From contig NC_065531.1 in assembly GCF_020184175.1 (NCBI RefSeq), positions 88,134,604 through 88,198,603 of the forward strand: a stretch of 64,000 bases of DNA, given 5' to 3'. This stretch comes from Aphis gossypii. Lineage: Eukaryota > Arthropoda > Insecta > Hemiptera > Aphididae. The notes beneath the pieces were generated by a model that had not been told where the DNA came from, did no database searches, and worked only from the letters and a program-made list of their open reading frames with translations. How positions within the stretch are numbered: position 1 is the stretch's first letter; each line of letters opens with the position of its first letter. Position numbers and translations under genes: made by a program. Shown piece after piece: positions 1-13,900 of the stretch.

Positions 1-984
1 TTAAAATAAGTTCGTACAATACAATATTATATTAATATCATTATAAAATATATTCGTGATGTAGGAATATATTAAACTATATTTTGTTTTTATTTATATC
101 ACTGTTCACATGTATCCAATAGGAATAAATGATAAAAGTTACAGTATCATTCAGTAAAAATAGGTAATATCAGTAGTCAAGTTAAGTTACAGTTAAGTTT
201 GTAAGTTCATCATTTTACGTTGAAATTATTTTCCAGATTGACTTTATTATATTATAGTATTCATAATAAGACAAACTATGGTGATAGATAATAGAGGTAT
301 TGTGTATAATTCTTAAAATATTATACCTACAATTAGGATGTGACCAATAAAAACAGATGGACTCCATTTATACTATATAGTTATATTACGCACTAGAATG
401 TTAAAAAATTAAGTTAAATTAAGTTTTTAAGTTCGCCGGGTGAATTTTATGAATATATCTATGAAAAATATAGCAGTAGTAAAATGTTACCGGGTCATCT
501 AGTGGTAAATAAGTTTTACAAAATTTAATATACTTATAAAAAAATAATTAATCTTAAAAACTTTTTTTGAAAATAATAATTATGATGACTTTTAATTATT
601 TGCTTTCATTATTATGGACATATTTTATGTATTTCAAGTACATTAAGACAATTAATATCAATATTGAATTCTTCGGCTTTAAGCACTAATTGAATATGTC
701 TTGATTTTTTTTTGTGTTATCATTAAAAATATATCAAAGATAAAGGATTAGAAAAATCATTTTAATTGTGTTGTATTATATAATTTAAACAAAGTAAAAC
801 GGAAAATGATAGATTAATTTTAATCAAAATGAAGTAGACTAATACAATAATATTAGTGTTATATAAAATAATATTTGGCTGAAAAACAGGAAACCAGAGT
901 TAAGTAATATTAGTTTGTTATACTGAATAAAATAGACAAATATAATCTATCTAATCACATATAATTGGTACTTCGTTTATTAAA
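1..984. other. AT-rich flank downstream of the dynein gene, nothing recognised
   Basis: No open frame, RNA gene or clear repeat end was found here. It is the 3' flank of the minus-strand dynein gene. A minus-strand AATAAA lies only a few bases after the dynein stop (976-981) and could be its poly(A) signal, but in DNA this AT-rich the hexamer is expected often by chance. Confidence 0.4.
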
Positions 985-3900
985 TTATACACTTAGTAAT
1001 ATTGCTACACCAGCTAAAATCCATTTGGATGACTTTTGCCGTGTTTTTAAATTAAATGTCCACACATATGTTGGGCCTCTTTGTTTGATTTTGTAAACTG
1101 GGCATTCGTAAATATTTCGCAAATCTTGCTTGTCTTTGATTATAGCTTTTATATGTATCACTGGCATTATTGGAAACAATTCTTTTGGAATCGATTCAAC
1201 AATACAACCCGTGGTTAAGTCCCAACGAGCACCTTCTAGTATCAATCCATTTATCATAGCGCCTTCTCTAGGTGCTACCCTAAAAAATCACAAGACGACG
1301 TAATTTATAGTATTATAATATTTAATATCGGTTTGTTGAATTTCTAGGATTATCTAATAGCTTACATGATTTCTTCTTGGTATCTTTTTGTCACATCACA
1401 TTGTAAGCACATCTTATCTAAAGGCCATCCCATTTTTCGAGCTGTGGACTGCATTATAGCAGTTAAGAATGATTGTGGGTTAAAAAATCCACCTAACCAT
1501 ACCGACGACGGAAGCTAAAACAAAAATTAAGGAAATATGCTTATAATATTTGAAATGATTTTGATTTTTAATTAATTTAAATAACTTTACCTGAAATTCG
1601 CTAACCCACGATTCTAGTTCACGTAATCTTTTTAATAAATCAGCATGCCAACCTGCTAAAGACAATAACGACGGATAAGCAAGCTTTTCCCAGCTGGGCG
1701 GCACTTTATCCATAAACAAACATTCTTCTAATGCCTCCATATCTGCTGTTATTGTCAGTTCACCCTAAATTTTGGGAAACACCAATTATTTATTTAGTAC
1801 AATTCAAAAATATGAGTAGTGGAAAATACATAAAAATGAAAATACGGATAAGATGTTTACATTGATTCTAAACTATTTTTATTTATTCTATTGGTTCTAT
1901 AAAAAATATATAAAATCATTGTCTAATGTAGGATTTATAAAAAGATATTAATTCTAAATTATTTGATTCCGTTGAATATACATTTCGCTTTCAACCACCC
2001 AAATTGTAAGACCATCTCAATTAATTGGTAATATACAGTAAAACTTATGCAAACCAATTAGAATTAGTTCAAAATTATTTAATTGAATTTATGTGTTATG
2101 TTTATATATTTATTAAGTAATATTCAATGACTACCACACATTGATTATAACACTATTCTTGGACTCTTAAAATCACAATAAATTATTAATTTGTTCAGAA
2201 AATATTAAATTATAAAGTAGATACCTAACTTGTATATATTGGGTAAAAAAAGCGGTTAAGTGGGTACCGCTCTGTACATTAGGTGCCATGTGGATCACTA
2301 TTATATTATAGGAGTGTTATATTTGTATCCAATGATAGGTATCATAGTAAACGAAAAACGATTCTGAACTAAGATGATTTGTCAGCCTAGGAAATAATTT
2401 TCATTGGTTGGCGAAAAAGATGGTTTGTTTTAATGTCCTGAATACACCAAAATTTAAGTTGTTTTATAATAATTATTATAAGCTAAACTTATGGGAAATC
2501 TTGTATTAAATTATTAACTCTTAGTTACTTAAACAAACATTTTTATGCATTATGCCTGCAAAATAATTTGCAATTATTCATGATTTTGACGAATTTTTGT
2601 CAATATTTGAACTTCAAATGCCAATAAAAGAAAATTATGCCAATGTATTCTTATAATTTTTTAATCACTATAAGAATAATTTATGAGAAACTTTGTATTA
2701 CATTTTGAAGTAAATAAATTTTATCAACATATCAAAAAAAAATTATCAGAAAAATCAAAAATTTCAGTTGTCAATAAATAGCTTAAAATATTTGGAAAAT
2801 TAAATCTTGTAAAGAAAATACAAATCTAAATACCTAATTGGTGAAATTTTCAAGCATCTACTACTTATACTTTTTGAATAATAACAAATATTTAATATTG
2901 TTTAAGAATAAATCGTTATCGTTACGCAATTTCGTAAAAATTTAAAATTCAAACGCATTTAAAATTTTTCCTTTTAATGATGCTTCGAGTTTTCTCTATA
3001 GCTACTTGAATGAAAACTTATGGAAAACTTAGTGTTGAATTTTTTAACGTTAGATATAAACATAAAAAATTTTTAAAATTTTTCAACTACAAAATTACTT
3101 GCAAATTTTCGCGATTTTGACATAAGTCGTAAAAATTTGAACTATAAAATAAACGCTTATAAAAAAAAACTGTGACTAACGATTGTTAATTTTTTTTAAC
3201 TATAATACGAACAACTCATTAGGAACTTTGTATTGAATTTTCTAGGTTTTTTGACCATCCAACATTTTTTTATTGACACTTAAAAACAAAATTTTCAGAA
3301 AAATCAAAAACTGTAGTTGTCTATAAATAACTCAAAACATGTCAAAATATTTTGAAAATTTAACCGTGTATATATAACGCTAATATAAATATATGGTGAA
3401 AATTTCAAGTATATACAGCGATTAGTTTTTGAGATACAACCATATCAAAAAATCGATTTGGTCAAAAACTGGTTTTGCGTAAAAATTACCGTTTTTCCGT
3501 CATTTTTTTTTTGTTTTTCTCGATTTTTTGGAAAATGTTTACTTTTGAACTCTATAATTCACCAAAGATATTCACTTTGCAATTAGAAACCACCCCCAAG
3601 TTTGACATTGAAGCATTATTTAGACTAGTAATGTTGTAAACAGACACAAAAAAAAACAAACAATTAAAAAAAAAAAAAAAACACCCATCAATGTAGAATC
3701 GATACATTCATCACTCCGTTCAGGATCTAAAAAAATACCAAAAATAATGATTTATTTTATATTATTTCTAATAATAACACCATCTATATATTTTTTTCAA
3801 TAAATATTATTTGAAACCATATGTGATTAATATTGAATTTTTTGCTAATCTAATTGCTTGTTATTCTTTTTCTATTTAATTTAAATTAAACTAATTATTT

Positions 3901-6900
3901 TAATACTATGATTGCTGTGTTCTGTGTTCTGTTAACTATTTTATTATCATCCGTGTTATTAAATCATTTAAATCATTAATGAACAATTATACCTTACCTT
4001 TAATCCTAAATGAAGTTCTTTTAAAGACCGTCTAAGTTCGTTCATTAGCGCATTCATACGCTCACACTCTTGGAATGATACGATTACATATGGAGTTTGT
4101 TCTTCGACCTTACCCATCATATCTATTAAATTAAATGGTTCTGGAACTTTATCAAGAACGTCGTCCAAAGCTTGCCTAACCTGGAAATCAATTGCCCACC
4201 ATTGTCAATTTATAATGATATGTCTAATAAATTTGGTTATTTCTGAAAGTAAAGTCCAATTTACTTTTTCGTCCCTCGACATACCAGTCCCGCCAGATGA
4301 CCCTGAATCTCTGGGTTGCATTTCAAATAAAGTTTGGAATAAGTTTTCAGATCTTGTAGTGAGTGTGCCAATTTCAGCGTTTGAATGAAGTCCATATAGT
4401 ATAGGACTTTCTGATGGCAGTAAATCATCTATATATTCATGATATGACTTATAGTCCGTATTTGGTGGAGCTACAAAACCAGGTGCAAATAACAGATCTC
4501 CTTCCATCTATTTTTTTGAATAACAAAATTTTATTAAACCAAATTGCATATATAAATGTATAAATATATATATATTTAATAGTACTAAATCTGGATTCAT
4601 GTAGACTTCAAGATAAGTTCGACATAATCTTCTATCCCAATCATCAGTAATGTGTCCACCATACATGATCTCTCCAAAAAGATATCTTAAGTCCTCCCAA
4701 GGAACTTTATTGTTGGCTTCTAGGTAATTATATAAAACATTCACAGAAATAGTCAAATCACCTACATTAAATGGATACGATCTATTCCATCCTTGAGCAC
4801 CAAACTTTGATCTTTCTTGTATAGATGCATGAAAATAACACAAACTAAACAAGATCGCTTTAAATTCTGCTTCTTTTGCACACATCTCAAGAGTGTCTTG
4901 GTTGAAATTATCTAAAGCTTTGTGTAAATTTGCCATCATCCCTGTTGGTGGTTCGTTAGTTATTTTGATTGAAGAATCCAAAACACCCTAAAGAGGCAAA
5001 CAAAAATTTTGCAGTTAAAATTTATATTATTAAATTTATAATGAAAATACTTGAGGAATAATGTGATAGAGCGGATCAGCGGCCGGTTCAGCGCTGATGA
5101 ATATTCTATAATTGATATGTGGATGTTCAAATGATGCTTCCATCTTTTTATCCAAAGAAGGCAACCATTTTTGTACTAAATGCACATTCTTTTGAACATA
5201 CATAACGATATCGTGTATTATAATGAATTAATGATTAGTTATAATTTCATATTTACTTGTAACATGACCCAGTTCCCCAACCGAGAACTTAACTCTATAG
5301 CATCTTCTGCCACTTGTTCCTGACCTTGTCCTAAAGATATATTGTGGAAGTTCTTTTTTTCAATTGTAAATCCTTTTATTTTACCAACAGCTTCAACATC
5401 CTTCAACAAAATATAGTTGTAGTGAAGTATTTAATTGTGTATTTAGAACCATTTAAAACATAGCATAGTATAACTATGATATTTCTAGCATATATAGTTA
5501 AAAGTAATTTAACTCGTTTTACTATTTTACATAATAGAAATAATAAATAAAAATAAATTATAATATAATATTTACACGTGTTGGATCAACTCCTGCAGAT
5601 AATATAAAAAAAACAGGAGTTTTAGAAGTAGTTTCTTTGAATGAATCAATAAACTCTGGAGGTCTAAAATTGATATATTTGAGACCAAGAACTTCATGGA
5701 CGTATACTTTGGTAGCATAAGTCATTCGATCGGTTCTTAAAGCTCTTATTATGCAAAGTCTCTGGAATGGAGTTTTATTTTTCCATTCTTGCGGTAGTTT
5801 ATCTTTCTCTGGAGCTTCACTATCAATATATAATTGCCATCGTTTACCGGAAGTCTCAATGTCTTTGTCTAGACCTCTTTAATAGTAAATACATTTTTTT
5901 AAATTAAATTCTTGTTGTACCGATAACTTAATATAATATAAGTTAAGCAATTCATTAAAAGAAAAAAATTTTTTCTTACACAAATTCATCATCAGCTAAA
6001 ACAAGTGATTTTATAGCTCCCCATACATTTGATGAAATAAAATCAAATGGACTAGCTAATCCAGCAACTGCTGGTCTTCTCAACAAATATTCTAACTCTA
6101 TTGGTTTTATCTTATTTGCTTGAAGTTGTATCTAAAATACAATAAATTTATTATTTGTTTTTTAAAATGTTATCATCAATCAATAATTATAAAAAATAAT
6201 AATGAGTTTTAATTATGAAATAAGTGTTAACATCATTCAAAATTAAAAACGTATCATCATTGTATATTTATATATGTACCTGAATAGTCACTTGACAGAT
6301 GAATATTAACTTATCCTTTTCAAATAATCCTCTACTAGTATAAATGAATGTCTGATAAGTTATATTATCAATCAAATTAGTTATTCGCTTATTTAAAGTA
6401 TCCGCAATTTCCGCGTTTTTCATAGCTCGTTGAAAGACAACACTGAAAGCCTATTGAAATAAAAATTTGAAATATTAATCGATCCAAGTGCTGAGTTTAT
6501 ATGTAATTCATTTGAAAAACAATAACTAAATAAATTTAATAAGGCGATAGAAGTAAAATATAACTACTTCTGTAGTCTGTACCTAAACTAATAAATTTAA
6601 ATGGTACGAATCCACCTTAAAACGATTAACCAGTATTAAATTTAACAATTTACCTCCAGAGAAAATTGATACATTGGATTAATTTTTATCAAATCATTCA
6701 TTATAAAGTAAATTATTGATGCTCGTGTTGCAGCGACGCGATATTCTTCACGGGCAGAATTAATTTCTTTTGATGTTATTTTCGCTTCAGCTACTTTTAA
6801 TTCGATTTCTGTTGCAGTCTTTTTGGACTTTTCAAGATTCAAAACAAGTTCTTTGTCACCAAGTATCTGATCGCCATCAGCTGAAGATAGTCTCTGCAAT

Positions 6901-7901
6901 AAATCATCTTCGAGTTGTTTCAATGTTATTTTAAAACTATTTTGTTGTTTGGTCAAATCGATTCTCATTTTTTCTAAATCAGGTCTTTCAACTTTCACTA
7001 CTTCAGCCAATAATTGATCTTCAAGTTGATCACGGTTGACAGTAAAGTTGATTAGTGTTGTTTGTGCTTGCATTTCTGGTTTGTAATGAGGATTAGATAA
7101 TTTTGTATGCAATATAAGACGGAAATTCGGATTGTAATCAATCTCTTTTTCGCCAATTTTTACAGCACTATAATTGCATATTAACAAAAATTAAACATAC
7201 AAATTATACATAAATTAATAGCAGTTTAATAGCAATTGTTTACCTTCCTTTTTTTATTAAATTTCGACCAATAATATTGTCCAAGACAGGGTCAATGTTT
7301 TCTCCTATATTTTCAATCAATAAAGCGTTCCCATCTCTAACACAAATTTCTATATCTAATAAATAATTTTTGTAGTTCAGTCTGGTAATTCTTAAATTTC
7401 TTCCGTATTTTGTTTTAATCCATTTAATTCCTTGGAGCTATTCAAAAATAAACTTAACTATTTAATATGTATTCAAATATTGCTTAAAAATTAAAATGGT
7501 TCATACCTGAGGATCAACCATTAATGGCCATCGAACAGAATTAGTTAAAATTGTTGCATTTTCAGATGACATCCTATCATTTGGCAAACCTTCATTATTC
7601 CAAGCTGCAATTTGTGCATCATCAGTGAGCAAAGATAGTGGATCTAAATTTTCTGTTATAAGTATCTCAGGCTGAAAAATTGAATTTTATTACACTTAGT
7701 GCTTAAGGTATAATAAAATACATATTTTGATTTGTTTGTATATATGTATATGATAAATTTACTTTAACTTCTTTGAAAAAAGGTAACCATGCATTTTGAA
7801 TAAGTTCTTGACGATAAATTTTCGTAAAGTAACCAACATATGAAACAAAAGCAGAAACCATAAGGGTATCCCCAGGTAAAGTTTGCAAACTTTTTTGCAA
7901 T
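985..7901 (-). other. Dynein exons 53-67: AAA5, AAA6 and C-terminal domain
   Basis: Exons: 7763-7901, 7507-7671, 7244-7437, 6654-7167, 6280-6450, 5980-6131, 5576-5876, 5257-5400, 5051-5188, 4586-4987, 4265-4507, 3998-4180, 1591-1764, 1366-1514, 985-1279. Landmarks are NPNFRLILHTKLSNPHY and YFIMNDLIKINPMYQFSLE (exon 56), FFILSAGVDPT (exon 59), NISLGQGQEQVAEDAIE (exon 60), KITNEPPTGMMANLHKALDN and FGEIMYGGHITDDWDRR (exon 62) and LGGFFNPQSFLTAIMQST (exon 66). Exon 67 ends KWILAGVAILLSV and stop. The C-terminal domain has the full length seen in axonemal chains. Confidence 0.95.
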
Positions 7902-10900
7902 CTAAAATATAAAATAAAATATTTAATAGTTATATTCTTTTAATAAATATAATATTAAAATAATTTACATCGAAACGCTTTCTTTCCACCGGACATTTTC
8001 CGATGCTAATCCATTGACAAGTCGGTTTGCTAAATCGATCCTCATAGATGTTTCATCAGCTTGATTTTGACAATTCGTTTTTTCAGCTACGGCGCCATCA
8101 AACTCATCTGTTAAAATTTTTTGTTTTCTTTCCAATTCCTAAAATCATAGCTTATATAATATATTATGTAATTAATCATTGAATTAAACTTTACAATTAT
8201 CATATTCCTAAGCTCCATAAGTTTACTCCTTGCTGCACTTAATTCTTCATTTGCTTGATCTCGAGCTTTTCGTTTTGGCTCCACAACTTGCCAAACGTTA
8301 TTAAACTTCATTATATTTATTACCCATTTACATAAACCTTAAATATGAAAGCTCATTATTATAAATTATAATAAATATTAAAATATAAAATATATTATAA
8401 ATAATATACTGTTTTAAAAATGTCTCTGAAACTAGTTATACATTCACATAATAATCATAACATTATAATAATTTGTATCCACCATTCATAATTTTTTATA
8501 AATTACATAATTTATAAAAAATTACATATTATTGAATAATTTAAATATACGTATATGATTATTACTAGGGCTCGGATTAATATGTATTTATGAAGACTAA
8601 ACATGTATTTATGCTACCAAAGTATATATATAAATAGGTACCAGGTACTTATGCACTAAAAAACTCAAAATATGTTTTTTACTAACATGATTTATTTATT
8701 AATATTTAATTATATAATACATCCATATTAGATACTATTGAAACAAATTATACTTTAAATAGTAAAATTATTAAAAAAAGGATATTAAAAATTATAAAAT
8801 ATAAATAAAAATAATAATAAAAATATTAATTATCTTAATTGGAGTTTATGATAACATGCATTTTATATTTTCAATCGTTATCTATCGTTAGTCGAGGTCA
8901 TACATATCGAACATAAACAAATTGTAGAAATATGAAGGAAAAAATGGAATTATTGAGAAATATGTAAAAATATGTAAAATAAAATATAGTTCATCATTGG
9001 AACAAATTTATCACTTACCTAAATTAATTTATCAAGTCACAGTAAAAATATGTATTTACTTATAAATCCGAGCCCTAGTTATTGCATGAAAAATAATAAT
9101 ACTTAATATTAACTACACAGTTAGATAATTTGAATTCCTTAGGTTATATTTTATTTTTACTCACCAGCAGCAGCAGAAGACTTAGCAGCAATTAGATCTG
9201 GGTCAAATTCAGGATCTTTCAAATAAGGTTGAATTGCTTTGACTACATCCAGGTGTATATGTTCCTTATCATAGTTTATAAGTGAATCCAAAAATCCATC
9301 AACTTTTGCCATCATAACCTATAATATTATTATACATACAAAAATAAATTATGTATTGTGTTTAATGCGGAATATAAATAGGTATATTATAATAGGCTTA
9401 TTTGTTATACCAATGACAAAAAAAAAAAAAAAAAAAATTGTAAGAAAATAAAATTGTTAATGATTAAAGTAGATATAATATAAGTACATACATTTTATAA
9501 TACACAATTTCGATACTCCGATAAAAAAATATGGAATATTTTCTTTTATACAATATGTTAAAAAAGTAGTATATAATTTGAAATTACCTTCACTAAATAT
9601 TATTTCATTTCAATAATATTAAATTATTTAAATTAATAGGTACCTTGCAAGCTTTCCAGCTCCTGTCTTTTGGAACTTTTCCTTTTTTGGCTTGTAATAC
9701 CATAACTGCCGATAATACATTTATTACAGCTAATGGGGGAGATCCAAATGATTTTAGTTCTGTTAAATTATTCTACAAAATTATATAAAAATCGGTTAAA
9801 TATTACTTTAATAAATATATAAATATAGGCTTTATAAATATTTAAATGAATATTATTATTATTATTAGTTTACGAAATGATACACCGTTACCCTATGCAG
9901 TTGAATACATACGAGTACGTAAAATTAAAATTTATAAAAATAACGACTACTAAAAATTTAAAAAAAAAAAATGTAGTTTGATTTATGTATTATATTTATG
10001 TAGTTAGTATTAATGTATGAATATGATTTTTTCTTAAAATTTATCTTTATAAATTATTTTCTCTTCTTTTACTCTTGTATCTACTGTATATATTTTATAT
10101 AAATTGATTTATCGACTGTTATAAATGTATTTATTCTCAGATTTTGTGATGATGTTATTAAGATAGTGTATTTACTTTATTTAATGTATCTAAAGCACTT
10201 TGTGCTGCAACCAATGCTGGTTCTGCTTTCTCTAAATCTTCTGCACACAATCGTTGTTTCAAACCAACATCTTCTTCAATCAATTTTACTTTGTCTTCTT
10301 CTTCGGCAGCTGTAAAAAAAAAGGAATTGTATATCTCAAAATCGTGAATTTTATTTTAAATTAATATAAATACCTTTGTATTTTTCATACTTCACTTTCT
10401 CTGTTTCTTTTTGGACCACTTTTATGAGCTCTTCAGCTTTAGTATTCTTCTTAGTTAATTCAATCTCTTGTACATCTAATTCAACTTTTAAAACATCGAC
10501 CTATGTTTATAAAAAAAAGCACTTAACTATGTTAACTATTAATAATAATAATAATCTTTATTTTTGAAGAACAACAATATATATATATATGATATAATAA
10601 AATACATTACAAGTTGCAAACTCCCCTATAAGCATAATGCTTGTGTTGGGGATGAAATAATGAATATTATTGTTAAATATTTATAAATACAATTTTTTTT
10701 TTAAAACTTACTTGAGCTGCACATGATAAAAGTTGTTTAATACCATTTTGGAATCGATAGATCCCATGTTTAATATCATTAGTCTTCGACACTAATAGTT
10801 TCATATAGAGATTAATTTGTTCCAAAAATGTTTTTGGTGTTGTATAATTGTAACGACGATCATTTGTTAAATATCTTAGCGACATATCATTTACTGAACT

Positions 10901-13900
10901 ATGTACGTGAGCCATAAATAGAGATACTGGTTTCCTTAGTTTGACTGGCAGTTCGATCAAATCGCTTAAAAACCTAAACGATACGGATTCCAAAGCCTCT
11001 TTAGGCCATTCGTAAAACCAGTTGATAGAAGTGCAAGTGACTAGAGCAGGAAACCGTCTGGATCGAATTCTTAATGTGTTACCAACAGGTGAAAAACACA
11101 AAACAATCTTGATTAATGATCTCACTTTGTTAATGAAAAAATGCCAGCAGTTTTCTTTAGTTTCAGGTAAACCAGCTGCTTTAACCTGAAATTATGGTTT
11201 GTCAATTTAAAATTATTTATAAATTAAGCTAACCTATAATAAAACCTCTGGAGCAATTGTTTGAATTATATTATCGACTTCGTCATCGGCAAATAGCTCT
11301 GGAATCTCGCCACTAGCAAGCATGTCATTAATGAGCACTAGGAATTTCTCATCGGCCACTTGAGAGTCAGTCATTAGGAACATGATGCCAATGTTTTTTA
11401 ACCCAGCTTTTATGTACAAAGTTGCTAGATCAGCTTTCAAATCAGAAATACCATATGAAGACCTCAACTGTAATTGGAACGGTTCTAACGAAGATATAAA
11501 AGCTGAAAGTCGGGCCAACGACTGTTTACCACTGCCACCCACTCCAACGAGCAATGCGTTGCCTCTAGGAAGTTCAAGTATACGGTTTATACGGCAAACG
11601 TGTGACATTGCGTCTTCAAATAGCACCAAGTTAATAGCCCCCAGAAATTCGTTGTAGGACTGCATCGCATCATTTAGTAATTTTTGGAGTATGGTCCACG
11701 ATCGCACTGGCATGTATTTTTGATCACCAATACCATCCGAGAAGTGTGAAAATATCAATGGGCTTATCAAGTATTCATTTTCCGGAATGTCCTGTATACA
11801 TACGTTCATCGTAAGATAATAGTGATGAACCAATTTTATAAAAACTTTTTGAAAAAATAAATTAATATAACATTATAAAGTTAATTCCTTAATAATTTCT
11901 TTTAGGTACTTATAACATTTCAGGTATATCAATATCATGTTAATTTATTATGTTTAATTAAAATATTATATTTTTATTATATTACAATAAAAATAATATA
12001 TTAAATTGTAAATGATAGGTATGCTATAGTATGATTGATTTATTTATTTATTTCAACGGAATAATGTCCACCCCCACTGAGCACGCTAAAGTGGTGTCAT
12101 GAAGACTCAAAACAAATGTTTTTCTTAGTATTAATATGATATTTACATAGATCTCGAAAAACAAACAATAAAAATATTTATATGATTAACATACAGTCAA
12201 AATAATTTATGGTAAATATTAAAAGTTAAAATTATGATAATATTTTCATAAAGTTCAGTTATGGTTGCATTTATTTAAGCATATTTTAAAGTTTAATTTA
12301 AACTAATAATTAAAGAAAAAACGCAATGCTTCCTGCATGAAAATTCTAAATTACAATGAATACTTTTTTACTACAAATTAAATACAAATTATTGTTTTTA
12401 TTATTTTCAAATACTTTAAAATAAATTCACTATTTTCAAATAATAAGTATTTTTATATTAGTTAATATATAGTTATATAGTTTTGTAATTCCAATATATT
12501 TCTCGTAAAACTTGTAAACTAAACTAAACACATCTTATTAAAGTATAATAATCTTACCTCAATTACTAAGTTCTGCATGAAAACATTTTTTAAGTGTTAG
12601 AATTAAACACAAATCACTAACAAATAATATATAAAATACTCACACTAAAAGTTTTCTTTATTTGTTCAGTAATTGTTTTTGAAAAGGTTTCTTGATCTTT
12701 TTTTTCAATTAATTTATCACTATAAATTCGACTAGTTTCGTGAAGCCATAGGCGAATAAAAGAACTAGTTGTTGAGACACATTCACCGGTGGTAAACATG
12801 ATTCCCTTTTTAAAAAAAAAAAATATTATTATAATTATTTTTAATGATTTTATTGAAAAATTTCTTATGCTTTAGTTAGATAAATAATAAGATTTTACTT
12901 GAAAAACATTGCTCATATCTCTAAGATTGAATATGTAATGAAATTTAATAGCTGTTGGCAAAAATACTGTAAGAATTTTGTCATGAAAATTGATAGCCAA
13001 CTGCACAATTATATCAGCTAATTTCAATACAGTACTGTTGAATTTATTTACTGGGTTTTTTAAATGTTGAGTTAAAATTGAAAAGTAAATTGTGTATAAT
13101 GCATCACGTGATGGAAATCTAAAGAACATATAATAAAATATATAAATAAAGAACTTTATAAAATCCTAAAGACTCACCCTAAAGCAAACACATAAAAATG
13201 CCTCTGCAGTCGAGAATCAATAGTAAAACTTCCAGCAGTAGGATTCATACTCGAAGTAAACATAACGTTTTGTATATCTTTTAGACATAACTTAGTCCTA
13301 TCATACCAATGATTATAATCCATAAATTGTCTGATGAGAGTATGAGGCTGAACAGTTCCATAAGGGTCAACCTTTAATTACATAAAAAAAAATGTATAGC
13401 AAAAACCAAATTTTGAAAAATCATTTTAAAACCTGTGAGAACTTATAATGTACTATTTTAATAGATTTTTCATCCAAACCATTAAATAATTTTTATCTGT
13501 ATTATGTAGAAAATGTATAATTAATAGATATACTAGGTACTTAAAATAATTGGGATTGAAATTCTAATTTATTTGTTAGGTAACTAATACTATTCAAGTG
13601 ATTCCTTCTCATTGCAATGACATTTGTTTTCATTACGTTAGTAGGTAATATATTAATTATACAATAGTTATTTAAAATACATTATATTATCCTTAGAATA
13701 TTAACTTACTTCCGGCATATTTATATCATCAATAAAATATATTAGTATTTTTCCACCCGGTGGGCCAAAATTTCTTCCAGCTTTTTTTTCTAGTGGCTTT
13801 TCCAAAATCTTTTGTAACATTTCTGATAAAAATAAATTATAATATTAAGACATTTACCCTGTTTTAGTAATATTTAATAATGTATTTTATAAAAGATCCA

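Noticed and set aside
11382..11657. Plus-strand 91-codon open frame
   Set aside because: Antisense to dynein exon 45, which has a well-conserved AAA4 sequence on the minus strand.
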